Shown piece after piece: positions 1 to 7,449 of a DNA stretch of 16,149 bases. The DNA comes from Nitriliruptorales bacterium (GTDB lineage Bacteria; Actinomycetota; Nitriliruptoria; Euzebyales; Egibacteraceae): NCBI GenBank assembly GCA_007119305.1, contig SKPY01000278.1, forward strand, positions 1-16,149, read 5' to 3'. The position numbers and the translations under genes were made by a program. Positions within the stretch are counted from its first letter, which is position 1; each line of letters begins with the position of its first letter. Below the pieces are notes generated by a model that searched no databases, had not been told where the DNA came from, and was given only the letters and a program-made list of their open reading frames with translations.

Positions 1-35
1 GCAGCGCAGGGGGCTGCGGAGCGAGGAGGCTGTTC

Positions 36-1286
36 GTGGACACGTTGTGGCCGCAGATGCTGCTGGTGGCGGGCCTCGTGCTCGTGAACGCGGCGTTCGC
101 CGGCAGCGAGATCGCGCTGATCACCTTGCGTGACAGCCAGCTGGTACGCCTCGCCGAGCAGGGTCGCCCCGGGCGCACGCTCGCGGCACTCGGCCGCGAT
201 CCCAACCGCTTCCTGTCCACCATCCAGATCGCGATGACGCTGGCGGGCTTCCTCGCGTCGGCGACCGCAGCGGTCACCCTCGCGGAGCCACTCGTCGACG
301 TGCTCGCCCCCCTCGGGGCGGCGGCGCGCCCGACGGCGGTCGTGGTCGTGGTCGTCGCGCTCACGTTCGTGACGCTCGTCGTGGGGGAGCTCGCACCGAA
401 ACGGCTGGCCATGCAGCGGCCCGAGCGGTGGGCGCTGCTCGTCGCGCGGCCCATCGCCGCGCTCGCCGCGCTGTCACGACCGGTGGTGTGGCTGCTCGGC
501 AAGGCCACCGACGGGGTGGTGCGCCTGTTCGGCGGTGATCCCGCCCGGCAGCGGCAGGAGATCTCCGAGGACGAGCTCCGCGACATGGTGGCGACACAGC
601 CCGGGCTCGGCGACGAGGAGCGCGCCATCATCGACGGCGCCTTCGAGTTCGCCGACCGCTCGCTCCGCCAGGTCCTCGTGCCACGGACCGAGGTCGTCGC
701 GTTCCCGGCCGACACGGCTGCACCACAGGCGCGTGACCGGCTGCTCAGCACGGGCCACTCGCGGGCTCCGGTCTACGAGGGCGATCTCGACGACGTCGTC
801 GGCATCGTGCATCTGCGCGACCTCGTCGCCGGCGAGGGCACTGCGGGCGAGCATGCGAGACCCGCCCTGCTCCTGCCCGAGACGGTCGGGGCTCTCGACG
901 CGCTGCGACGCATGCAGGCGGAGCGCCAGCAGCTGGTTCCCGTCGTCAGCGAGCACGGCGGGGTGGAGGGGATCGTGACGATCGAGGATCTCCTCGAGGA
1001 GCTCGTGGGGGAGATCCGCGACGAGGTCGAACACGACACGGACGTCTCCCACCACGCGGACGGGAGCATCTCCGTGGCCGGGGCGTTCCCGGTGCACGAG
1101 CTGCCCGCGATCGGGTTGCGCCTGCCGCCGGGCAGCTACACGAGCGTCGCCGGCGTCGTGCTCGACCGGCTCGGCCGCCTGCCCGAGCCGGGTGAGGTCC
1201 TCGTCGTCGACGACGTGGAGATCGAGGTCGTCGCGGTCACCGACCGGGCGATCCGCCGGCTGCGCCTGCGGCCCAGAGCAGGCTGA
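36..1286 (+). CDS. CNNM/CorC-type membrane protein (DUF21, two CBS domains, CorC_HlyC)
   Basis: 416 aa, a full-length 'hemolysin family' protein. The N-terminal DUF21/CNNM membrane domain (about residues 1-165) has hydrophobic segments near 6-28, 60-82 and 98-117, the AGSEIAL signature at 22-28 and GELAPKR at 117-123. A CBS pair follows (about 213-265 and 277-328, with VGIVHLRDL and EGIVTIEDLLEELVG). The C-terminal CorC_HlyC domain covers about 342-412. The start is GTG at 36, chosen because GAGGAGG (23-29) sits six bases upstream. Family members act in the cytoplasmic membrane and are linked to Mg/Co or other cation transport; 'hemolysin' is a historical label. It converges on the next gene across 47 bases and shows no link to the purine genes. 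Domain call sure, substrate unknown. Confidence 0.93.
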   Translation: MDTLWPQMLLVAGLVLVNAAFAGSEIALITLRDSQLVRLAEQGRPGRTLAALGRDPNRFLSTIQIAMTLAGFLASATAAVTLAEPLVDVLAPLGAAARPTAVVVVVVALTFVTLVVGELAPKRLAMQRPERWALLVARPIAALAALSRPVVWLLGKATDGVVRLFGGDPARQRQEISEDELRDMVATQPGLGDEERAIIDGAFEFADRSLRQVLVPRTEVVAFPADTAAPQARDRLLSTGHSRAPVYEGDLDDVVGIVHLRDLVAGEGTAGEHARPALLLPETVGALDALRRMQAERQQLVPVVSEHGGVEGIVTIEDLLEELVGEIRDEVEHDTDVSHHADGSISVAGAFPVHELPAIGLRLPPGSYTSVAGVVLDRLGRLPEPGEVLVVDDVEIEVVAVTDRAIRRLRLRPRAG

Positions 1287-1333
1287 TAGGGGAGCCGGGG
1301 CTGCACGCGACCGCCCGCGCGGGGCCGCCGGCG

Positions 1334-2278
1334 TCAGCGCAGACGGACGGTGAGCAGAACCGCGGTGCCTGCGCCGGTCTGCAGGAGCTCGACGCGCTCG
1401 CAGAGCTGCCGGGCGAGCCACAGCCCCATCCCGCCCTGGGGCTCGTCGGCCGCCGGCGGGGGAGTGAACCCGGCGAGCGGGTCGGGTCCTGTGGCGCCCG
1501 CGTCGGTGACCGCGCACTCCAGGGTCGTGTCAGCGGTGAAGAGCTCCACGCGCACGGGGGGCCGGCCGTGGAGCAGCGCGTTCGTGACGGCTTCGTTCAC
1601 CGCCACGGTCAGCTCCTCGGTCCGCTCCCTGCTCATCCCGACCTTGGCGGCGAGCGCTCGGAGACCCGCGCGCACGGGCGCGACCGTGCCAGCGACGTCG
1701 AACGCCGCGGCCGGTGCCTCGTCGCGCCCCAGCGACGGCGCTGTCCCGAGCCGCTGCGCGACGTGCTCGGGCGCGGTGTACGCGGCGTTCGGGCTGCGCT
1801 GCCCGCCGCGGAGCACGTGGGGGTGGGTCTCCACGGCACTGCGGCTCACCGGGGCCGGGAGCGCCCGCAGGTCGTAGGGGCACAGGATCCAGACGGGCGC
1901 GGAGGCGAAGGCGCGGTTCAACGCGGCCTCGTAGCGCACCCAGTCGCGCTGCTCCGGCTCCGCCTCGCCGAACTGGACCTCGCCGATGACGCGCACGCGG
2001 GCTGCACCCTCGTCAAGGCGCTCGTCGAGGGCGCGCCGGTAGCGGGCGATGGTGTGCGCGGGGTGGCAGTACCACCCGCCGGCAGGGACGTACGTCACGG
2101 CGTCCGACTCGTCGCCCAGCGCTTGTTCGAGCGTCGCGAGGTTGGCCTCGGTGCTCACCACGAGGACGGGTTCGGCGTTGGCGAGCCCATCCCGCACGAA
2201 GGGCAGCGCCTGGTCGAGGAACTCCTGCTCGCTGCTGTAGAGCAGGGCGTCGTGGCGCAAGGGGGCGGCGATCGTCAT
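1334..2278 (-). CDS. MEDS-HATPase protein: sensory anti-sigma-factor serine kinase (RsbW-like)
   Basis: 314 aa. Residues about 8-155 form a MEDS (DcmR-type sensory) domain, with HDALLY at 9-14, GEVQFG at 99-104 and CPYDLRALP at 133-141. Residues about 196-312 are an RsbW/SpoIIAB-like HATPase_c domain: N box NEAVTNALLHG (228-238), G1 box DAG (259-261), G2 box GGMGLWLARQL (282-292). No histidine phosphoacceptor or membrane segment is seen, so this is not a classical sensor kinase. Known RsbW-type kinases bind a sigma factor and phosphorylate a STAS antagonist. ATG at 2278 overlaps the stop of the upstream MEDS-STAS gene (ATGA), implying translational coupling and equal dosage. No sigma factor gene is in the window, so its target is unknown. 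The MEDS ligand is also unknown. Confidence 0.87.
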   Translation of the reverse strand: MTIAAPLRHDALLYSSEQEFLDQALPFVRDGLANAEPVLVVSTEANLATLEQALGDESDAVTYVPAGGWYCHPAHTIARYRRALDERLDEGAARVRVIGEVQFGEAEPEQRDWVRYEAALNRAFASAPVWILCPYDLRALPAPVSRSAVETHPHVLRGGQRSPNAAYTAPEHVAQRLGTAPSLGRDEAPAAAFDVAGTVAPVRAGLRALAAKVGMSRERTEELTVAVNEAVTNALLHGRPPVRVELFTADTTLECAVTDAGATGPDPLAGFTPPPAADEPQGGMGLWLARQLCERVELLQTGAGTAVLLTVRLR

Positions 2279-3129
2279 GCCGCGGCCGTCCCTGCGTCTG
2301 CGAGCACGAGCTGCGCCAACCGGCCCCAGCCGGCTGTGTCGACCACCAGCCGCAGGGACGCGGGTGCGTTGCGGACGACGAGACGACGGCCGGCGCCGAG
2401 GCCCTGCGCGATCCGCACGAGCTCCCGGACGCCGGCGACGTCGATGAACGCCAGCTCGCCTGCGTCCACGTGCACGTCGCCGTCCCCCGTCGTGTACTCG
2501 GCGATGAGCGGGCGCAGCGCGGCGGCGTTGCTGATGTCGAACTCACCGCGGAGGGCGACCCGCTCGTCCTCGGTCACGGTGGCATGCCCCAAGCCGGCAG
2601 CCAACGCCGCGGGGTCGGACCCCTGAGCGCGCAGGGGATGGCGCTCGAGCAGCGCCTGTGTCCAGTCCTCGGGCACCAGCCGTGCGTCGTAGCTGCACAC
2701 GGCAGCGAAACGCTCGTCGGTGAACAGGTGGTTGACCCGCTCCTCGTAGTCGAGGAACGCGTCGTAGTAGTTGGGGTGGCGCAGCAGCCACGTCGTGTCG
2801 GCGAGCACGCGCAGGCCCGTGTAGCCGGCGCGCAGGCTGGCCTCCACCGCCGCGGCATAGCGGTCGAGCATCGCGTCGGCGTCGAACGTGCCGCCAGCGA
2901 GGTACAGGGCGCTCGCCGGGCGGGCCGCGAGCACGGTCCCGTCGTGCCCGTGGCGCCGCGCGCGCACGTAGCGTCCGACCGCGCCCTGCTCGTCGGTCAC
3001 GCACAGCACCTGCTGACCCTTGGCCAGCCCGCGGTGGATGTAGGCGTCGAAGAAGGGCTCGTCGTCCGCCTGCGCGAGACAGCAGACGTGGTTGCCCGCG
3101 CTCCGGTCCAACCGGTCTCGTAGGCTCAC
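2275..3129 (-). CDS. MEDS-STAS protein: sensory anti-anti-sigma factor
   Basis: 284 aa from a GTG start at 3129. GAGGTGAG lies six bases before this GTG; the frame stays open further upstream (to 3213), but that part has no good ribosome binding site and is rich in Pro and Gly. Residues about 12-165 are a MEDS domain (HVCCLAQ, FFDAYIHRGLAKGQQVL, CSYDARLVP). Residues about 186-280 are a STAS domain, with REGFD-like RGEFDIS at 194-200 and the signature FIDVAGV at 228-234. Canonical antagonists carry a phosphorylated Ser straight after that Asp; here it is Val231, followed by Ala232, so phosphorylation control as in SpoIIAA/RsbV may be absent. It overlaps the kinase gene by four bases. Inferred role: partner of the downstream kinase, with both proteins carrying their own MEDS sensor. 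Confidence 0.85.
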   Translation of the reverse strand: MSLRDRLDRSAGNHVCCLAQADDEPFFDAYIHRGLAKGQQVLCVTDEQGAVGRYVRARRHGHDGTVLAARPASALYLAGGTFDADAMLDRYAAAVEASLRAGYTGLRVLADTTWLLRHPNYYDAFLDYEERVNHLFTDERFAAVCSYDARLVPEDWTQALLERHPLRAQGSDPAALAAGLGHATVTEDERVALRGEFDISNAAALRPLIAEYTTGDGDVHVDAGELAFIDVAGVRELVRIAQGLGAGRRLVVRNAPASLRLVVDTAGWGRLAQLVLADAGTAAA

Positions 3130-3187
3130 GCGCAGCTCACCTCGTTCGTCGTCGGGCCCCCGCGGCCCGAGGCCACCCATGCGCGTG

Positions 3188-3214
3188 ATACCCCCAGGCG
3201 GCCGCGCCCACACC
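3188..3214 (-). promoter_or_regulatory. Candidate SigF/SigB-type promoter for the MEDS pair
   Basis: On the minus strand GGTGT (3214-3210) is followed after 16 bases by GGGTAT (3193-3188). This fits the actinobacterial SigF-type pattern GGWWT-N15-17-GGGTAY with one mismatch in the -35. It lies about 59 bases before the GTG start at 3129, a normal distance. If real, a stress sigma factor would drive its own partner-switch regulators. Found by eye; no transcription data. Confidence 0.4.
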
Positions 3215-3228
3215 CGCCACGGGTGCGG
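3208..3228 (-). terminator. Strong hairpin after the permease gene; possible terminator without U-tract
   Basis: On the minus strand CCGCACCCG and CGGGTGTGG pair over nine base pairs (one G-U) around the loop TGG. The G-U is an A-C mismatch on the plus strand, so the fold favours minus-strand RNA. It begins 23 bases past the permease stop at 3251. No T-run follows, as is common for high-GC hairpins, so termination strength is uncertain. It overlaps the -35 element of the promoter candidate. Confidence 0.45.
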
Positions 3229-3250
3229 CCCGTGCGGGGCGTGCTCTGCC

Positions 3251-4606
3251 CTACTCGACCAGCCAGATGAAGTAGATCGCGAAGATCACGAACAGGCTGT
3301 ACATGACGGGGTGGACCTCCCGCCAGCGTCCCTTGAAGACCATCGCGAGCGGGAAGAGGAACAGCCCGAGGGCGATCCCGTTGGCGATGGAGAACGTGAG
3401 CGACATCGTGACCACGGTCACGAAGGCGGGGATCGCGTACTCCAGCTTCTCCCACTCGATGCCTCCCAGGCCCCGCGCCATCATGACCCCCACGATGATG
3501 AGAGCCGGGGCCGTCACCTCGGCGGTCACGACCGCGAGCAACGGCGAGAACGCGAGCGCGAGCAGGAACAGCGCGGCGGTCACGACCGAGGTGAGGCCCG
3601 TGCGGCCCCCGGCGCCGACACCGGCGGCCGACTCGATGTAGGACGTGGTCGTCGAGGTCCCCATGCTGGCGCCTGCCATCGTCGCGATCGAGTCGGACAG
3701 CAGCGCCCGGTTGGCGCGTGGGAGGCGGCCATCAGCGGTGAGGAAGCCGGCCTGGTTGGCGACGGCGATGAGCGTGCCGGTGGTGTCGAACAGGTCCACG
3801 AACAGCATCGTGAACACGACGATCGCCATCTGTGCCGTGAGCAGCTCGGGCAGGTTGATGAACGCCTGCCCGAACGTCGGCGCGAGGCTCGGCACGGGGG
3901 AGATGATGGCCGCCGGCGTCGGGACGAGGCCGGTCACGACCCCGGCGATCGCGGTGACGACGATCCCGTAGAACACCGCGCCGCGCAGGCCACGCAGCAG
4001 CAGGGCGATCGTGACGATGAGTCCGAAGATCGCGAGCAGGGTCGGGGGCGCGGTCAGCTCGCCGAGGGTGACGATCGTGTCCGGGTCCGCCGCCACGATG
4101 CCGGCGTTGTCGAGGCCGATGAACGCGATGAAGATGCCGATGCCGGCCCCGACCGCGAGCTTCAGCTGCAGCGGGATCGCGTTGACGATCGCCTCGCGGA
4201 CCCCGGTGAGCACGAGCAGGAAGAACAAGAAGCCCGACACGAGCGTCCCGGCCAGGGCGGTCTGCCACGGGATGCCCATGCCGATGACGACCGTGAACGC
4301 GAAGAAGGCGTTCAGCCCCATCCCGGGCGCCTGCGCGATCGGGTAGCGCGCCCACAGGCCCATGACCAGCGTGCCGGTCGCGGCCGCGAGGCACGTCGCG
4401 ACGAAGATCGCGTCCATGTCCATCCCCGTCTCGCCGAGGATGGCTGGGTTGACGAAGATGATGTAGGCCATCGCGAGGAAGGTGGTCAGCCCGGCGATGC
4501 CCTCGACCCGGTACGTCGTCTTGTTCTCCGACAGCCCGAAGTAGCGGTCCACCGCCGATGTCCGCTGTGCCTCCTCCGCCCGCTGCCCGCTGCGCTCCTC
4601 CGCCAT
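3251..4606 (-). CDS. NCS2 family purine permease, AzgA-like (hypoxanthine/guanine/adenine type)
   Basis: 451 aa, very hydrophobic, with the 12-14 membrane segments expected of NCS2 carriers. AzgA/PbuG/GhxP-subfamily signatures are present: ENKTTYRVEGIAGLTTFLAM near the N terminus, APGMGLNAFFAF, VDLFDTTGTLIAVANQAG and MGTSTTTSYIESAAGVGAGGRTG. The NAT/UraA-type QxxxTR motif of xanthine/urate carriers is not seen, so hypoxanthine, guanine or adenine uptake by proton symport is the better prediction. The start is ATG at 4606, with AAGGAG six bases upstream. It follows the Mo subunit gene by 49 bases in the same direction and is probably the last gene of the purine operon. Import of hypoxanthine would feed the xanthine dehydrogenase encoded just upstream. 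Subfamily sure; exact substrate inferred. Confidence 0.92.
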   Translation of the reverse strand: MAEERSGQRAEEAQRTSAVDRYFGLSENKTTYRVEGIAGLTTFLAMAYIIFVNPAILGETGMDMDAIFVATCLAAATGTLVMGLWARYPIAQAPGMGLNAFFAFTVVIGMGIPWQTALAGTLVSGFLFFLLVLTGVREAIVNAIPLQLKLAVGAGIGIFIAFIGLDNAGIVAADPDTIVTLGELTAPPTLLAIFGLIVTIALLLRGLRGAVFYGIVVTAIAGVVTGLVPTPAAIISPVPSLAPTFGQAFINLPELLTAQMAIVVFTMLFVDLFDTTGTLIAVANQAGFLTADGRLPRANRALLSDSIATMAGASMGTSTTTSYIESAAGVGAGGRTGLTSVVTAALFLLALAFSPLLAVVTAEVTAPALIIVGVMMARGLGGIEWEKLEYAIPAFVTVVTMSLTFSIANGIALGLFLFPLAMVFKGRWREVHPVMYSLFVIFAIYFIWLVE

Positions 4607-4655
4607 GTCGCACTCCTTGCCTCTGCCCGGTCGGACCCGTGTCGTCAGGCTGTCG

Positions 4656-6965
4656 TCAGCTGCTGTCGCGGAGCCCCTCCCACACCCGCTCGGCCGTGAA
4701 GGGGCTTTCCGTCAGCCACACACCCGTCGCGTCGTGGACGGCGTTCGCGATGGTCGGCAGGGGCGCGTTGATGCCGATCTCGGCGATCGACTTCGCCCCC
4801 ATCGGCCCGGTCGGCTCATAGGAGTCGACGAGCACGACGTCGATGTGCGGAAGATCCAACGTGCCCGGGATCCGGTAGCGGGAGAAGCTCGTGGCCCGGG
4901 CCCGGCCCCGGTCGTCGATCGCGAGGTCCTCCATGAGGGCGTAGCCGATCCCGTTCGCGACCGCGCCCTCGACCTGGCCCTCGGCGAGGTCAGGGTTGAT
5001 GGCCGTGCCGCAGTCGGCAGCGACGACGTAGTCGAGCAGGCGGATCCGGCCGGTGTCGAGGTCGACGGCCACCTCCGCGAAGCTGGCGATGAACGGGGGC
5101 GGGGAGGTGTCGAGCACGGCGGACGCGGTGGCGGCGATCTGGTGCTGGTTCATGCCGTAGAGCGCACGCAGGGCGATCTTCTCCAGCGACACCGACTCCC
5201 CGCCGGCGGTGGCGACACGCTGGTCGGCGACCTCGAGCTCACCGGGGTCGACCTTGAGCACGTCGGCGGCCACCGCCACCAGCTGCATGCGCACATCGAG
5301 CGCGGCCCGCTTCACCGCGGTGCCGGTCACGTAGGTCGTCGACGACGCGTACGCGCCGACGTCGAACGGCGTCAGGTCGGTGTCCGATGAGGTGACGAGC
5401 ACCTTGTCGAGCGGGACGCCGAGCACCTCGGCCGCGATCTGACCCAGCACGGTGTCGGAGCCGGTGCCGAGGTCGGTGGCGCCGACGGCGAGGTTGAACG
5501 AGCCGTCGTCGTTGAGCTTGATGCTCGCCGCCCCCATGTCGATCATCGGGATGCCCGAGCCCTGCATGTGGATCGACATGCCGACGCCGTGCACCCAGGA
5601 GCCCTCGCGCCTGCGGGCTGCCCGCTTCTCCGCCCAGCCGATGCGCTCGGCGCCGACGCGGATGCACTCGGGCAGGGCGCACGAGGTGATCGTCTGCTCG
5701 ACGCCCTCGCGGCCCTCACCGAGCTCGGCGAAGATCGGCGACGTGCCGCCCTCCTTGATGTGGTTGCGCTCCCGCAGCTCGAGCGCGTCGATCCCGAGCT
5801 TCGCGGCGAGCTGATCGATCGCGACCTCCATGCCGTACTGGCCCTGGGTCGCGCCGTAGCCGCGGTAGGCGCCGCCGACCGGCAGGTTGGTGTACAGCGC
5901 CCGGCCGATGAAGCGCACGTCGGGCGCGGTGTTGTACAGCGGCAGGGTCTTCGAGCCGACGTTGGACAGCACGGTGAGGCTGTGGGTGCCGTACGCGCCG
6001 GTGTTCGACAGCACGTCCATGTCGACCGCCTGCAGCGTGCCGTCGGTGGACGCGCCGAGGCGCACGCGGACCCGCATCGGGTGGCGGGTGCGAGCGGAGA
6101 CGAACTCCTGCTCGCGCGTGTACTCGAGCGTGGCCGGGCGGCCGGTGCGCAGGGTGGTGAGCGCGACGAGGTCCTCGATGAGGATCTCCTGCTTCACGCC
6201 GAAGCCCCCGCCGATGCGCGGCTTGATCACGCGGATGCGGTGCACCGGCAGCTCGAGGAGGTAGGCGATGATCCGCCGCGCGTGGAACGGCACCTGCGTC
6301 GAGGTGTACAGCACCATGCGGTCGTGGTCGTCGAGGTAGCTCGTGGCCACGTGGGGCTCGATCGGGGCGTGCTGGCCGTAGTGGGTCTCGACGGTGACGT
6401 CGACGGTGACGTCGGCGGCGGCGAGCCCGCGCTCGACGTCACCGGCCGCGGCCTCGACGTAGGCGGCGACGTTGTGGGCGGGGTCCCAGGCGTCGAGGCC
6501 CGGCTCGTCGTGCACGACGGGCGCGCCGTCGGCGAGCGCGTCGTCGATCGACAGCACGGGGTCGAGCACCTCGTAGTCGACCTCGATCAGCTCCAGGGCC
6601 GCACGGGCGGACTCGACGGAGTCCGCGGCGACCGCGGCCACCCGGTCGCCGACGAAGCGCACCTTCGTGTCGAACATGCGCGCGTCGTACGGCGAGGGCT
6701 CGGGGTAGCCCTGGCCGGCGGTCGTGTAGCGCTTCGTCGGGGTGTTGCGGTGGTCGAGGACGAGCGCAACGCCGTCCAGCGCCTCGGCCTTCGACGTGTC
6801 GAGCGCGCGGATGCGTGCGTGCGCATGCGGGCTCGTGAGCAGCGCGAGGTGCAGCATGCCGGCGCGCGGCGGGGCGTCCGCGACGAACACGGGCTTGCCC
6901 TTGACGAGCGCGGTGCCGTCGACCCGCCGCTCGTTGTGACCGACGACCTTGAGCTTCTCAGACAT
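4656..6965 (-). CDS. xdhA: Xanthine dehydrogenase-type molybdopterin-binding subunit (XdhA-like)
   Basis: 769 aa, the usual length for a separate large subunit of the xanthine oxidase family. Seen: the a/b-hammerhead N-terminal domain (about 10-135); Mo-cofactor motifs GGGFGVKQE (252-260), YTREQEF with RTRHPM (282-297) and YRGYGATQGQ (367-376); SDTDLTPFDVGAYASSTTYVTG (527-548); and GPMGAKSIAEIG (720-731), in which Glu729 matches the catalytic base. The usual GQG Mo-loop reads GTG (500-502, within ATDLGTGSDT). I recall this from clostridial-type purine hydroxylases, while E. coli XdhA keeps GQG. Similarity to remembered E. coli XdhA runs along the chain (TDLTPFD, LPECI). ATG at 6965 overlaps the [2Fe-2S] gene by eight bases. 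Expected reaction: hypoxanthine to xanthine to urate, or hydroxylation of a related purine. The exact substrate cannot be read from sequence. Confidence 0.9.
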   Translation of the reverse strand: MSEKLKVVGHNERRVDGTALVKGKPVFVADAPPRAGMLHLALLTSPHAHARIRALDTSKAEALDGVALVLDHRNTPTKRYTTAGQGYPEPSPYDARMFDTKVRFVGDRVAAVAADSVESARAALELIEVDYEVLDPVLSIDDALADGAPVVHDEPGLDAWDPAHNVAAYVEAAAGDVERGLAAADVTVDVTVETHYGQHAPIEPHVATSYLDDHDRMVLYTSTQVPFHARRIIAYLLELPVHRIRVIKPRIGGGFGVKQEILIEDLVALTTLRTGRPATLEYTREQEFVSARTRHPMRVRVRLGASTDGTLQAVDMDVLSNTGAYGTHSLTVLSNVGSKTLPLYNTAPDVRFIGRALYTNLPVGGAYRGYGATQGQYGMEVAIDQLAAKLGIDALELRERNHIKEGGTSPIFAELGEGREGVEQTITSCALPECIRVGAERIGWAEKRAARRREGSWVHGVGMSIHMQGSGIPMIDMGAASIKLNDDGSFNLAVGATDLGTGSDTVLGQIAAEVLGVPLDKVLVTSSDTDLTPFDVGAYASSTTYVTGTAVKRAALDVRMQLVAVAADVLKVDPGELEVADQRVATAGGESVSLEKIALRALYGMNQHQIAATASAVLDTSPPPFIASFAEVAVDLDTGRIRLLDYVVAADCGTAINPDLAEGQVEGAVANGIGYALMEDLAIDDRGRARATSFSRYRIPGTLDLPHIDVVLVDSYEPTGPMGAKSIAEIGINAPLPTIANAVHDATGVWLTESPFTAERVWEGLRDSS

Positions 6966-7449
6966 CGTCTGCCTCCAGGGGCTCGGCTGGCGTGCGGAGC
7001 AGCGCCGCCGCGGCCTGCACGCCCTCGACGATCTTCACGTAGCCCGTGCAGCGACAGAGGTTGCCGGCGAGCGCGTGCCTGATGTCCTCGTCGGTGGGGT
7101 CCGCTGCGCGGCTGAACAGGTCGACGGCGGTCATGAGGATGCCCGGGGTGCAGAACCCGCACTGGACCCCGCCGGTCTCGAGCAACCCCTGCTGGAGGGG
7201 ATGCAAGCCCTCGGTGGTGGCGAGACCCTCGGTGGTCATCAGCTCGTGACCGTCGACCTGGCCGGCGAACAGCAGGCACGAGGTGACCGCTCTGCCGTCG
7301 AGGAGGACCGCGCACGAGCCGCAGTCCCCGTTGCTGCAGCCGTTCTTCACCGACACCGCACCGCTGCGGCGCAGCAGCTCGAGCAGCGACTCGCCGGGAT
7401 GGACGTCGACGTCCTGGGCCTGGCCGTTGAGCTTGAAGCCGATCCTCAC
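6958..7449 (-). CDS. xdhC: Molybdenum hydroxylase [2Fe-2S] subunit (XdhC/CoxS-like)
   Basis: 163 aa, typical for the small iron-sulfur subunit. The plant-ferredoxin-type cluster ligands are Cys38, Cys43, Cys46 and Cys58 (CSNGDCGSC). The second, CoxS-type cluster uses Cys97 and Cys100 (QCGFCTPG) plus Cys132 and Cys134 (NLCRCTGY). All eight ligands are present. GTG at 7449 is chosen as start: GGAGGT lies five bases before it, it overlaps the FAD gene stop (GTGA), and the protein then begins MRIGFKLNG as family members do. The longer open frame upstream is only an antisense-like extension through the FAD gene. The subunit carries electrons from the Mo centre towards FAD or another acceptor. Symbol follows E. 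coli usage (xdhC = Fe-S subunit). Confidence 0.93.
   Translation of the reverse strand: MRIGFKLNGQAQDVDVHPGESLLELLRRSGAVSVKNGCSNGDCGSCAVLLDGRAVTSCLLFAGQVDGHELMTTEGLATTEGLHPLQQGLLETGGVQCGFCTPGILMTAVDLFSRAADPTDEDIRHALAGNLCRCTGYVKIVEGVQAAAALLRTPAEPLEADDV

Noticed and set aside
1314..1323. CCCGCGCGGG palindrome in the 47-base gap between convergent genes, as a bidirectional terminator
   Set aside because: It has no loop bases and no T-run; such GC palindromes are common here. A terminator is expected in this gap but I cannot point to one.
3092..4699. Long plus-strand frame opposite the permease gene
   Set aside because: Its product is a hydrophilic Arg/Asp/Glu/His-rich string typical of antisense reading of a membrane protein gene in high-GC DNA; the minus strand encodes a complete NCS2 carrier.
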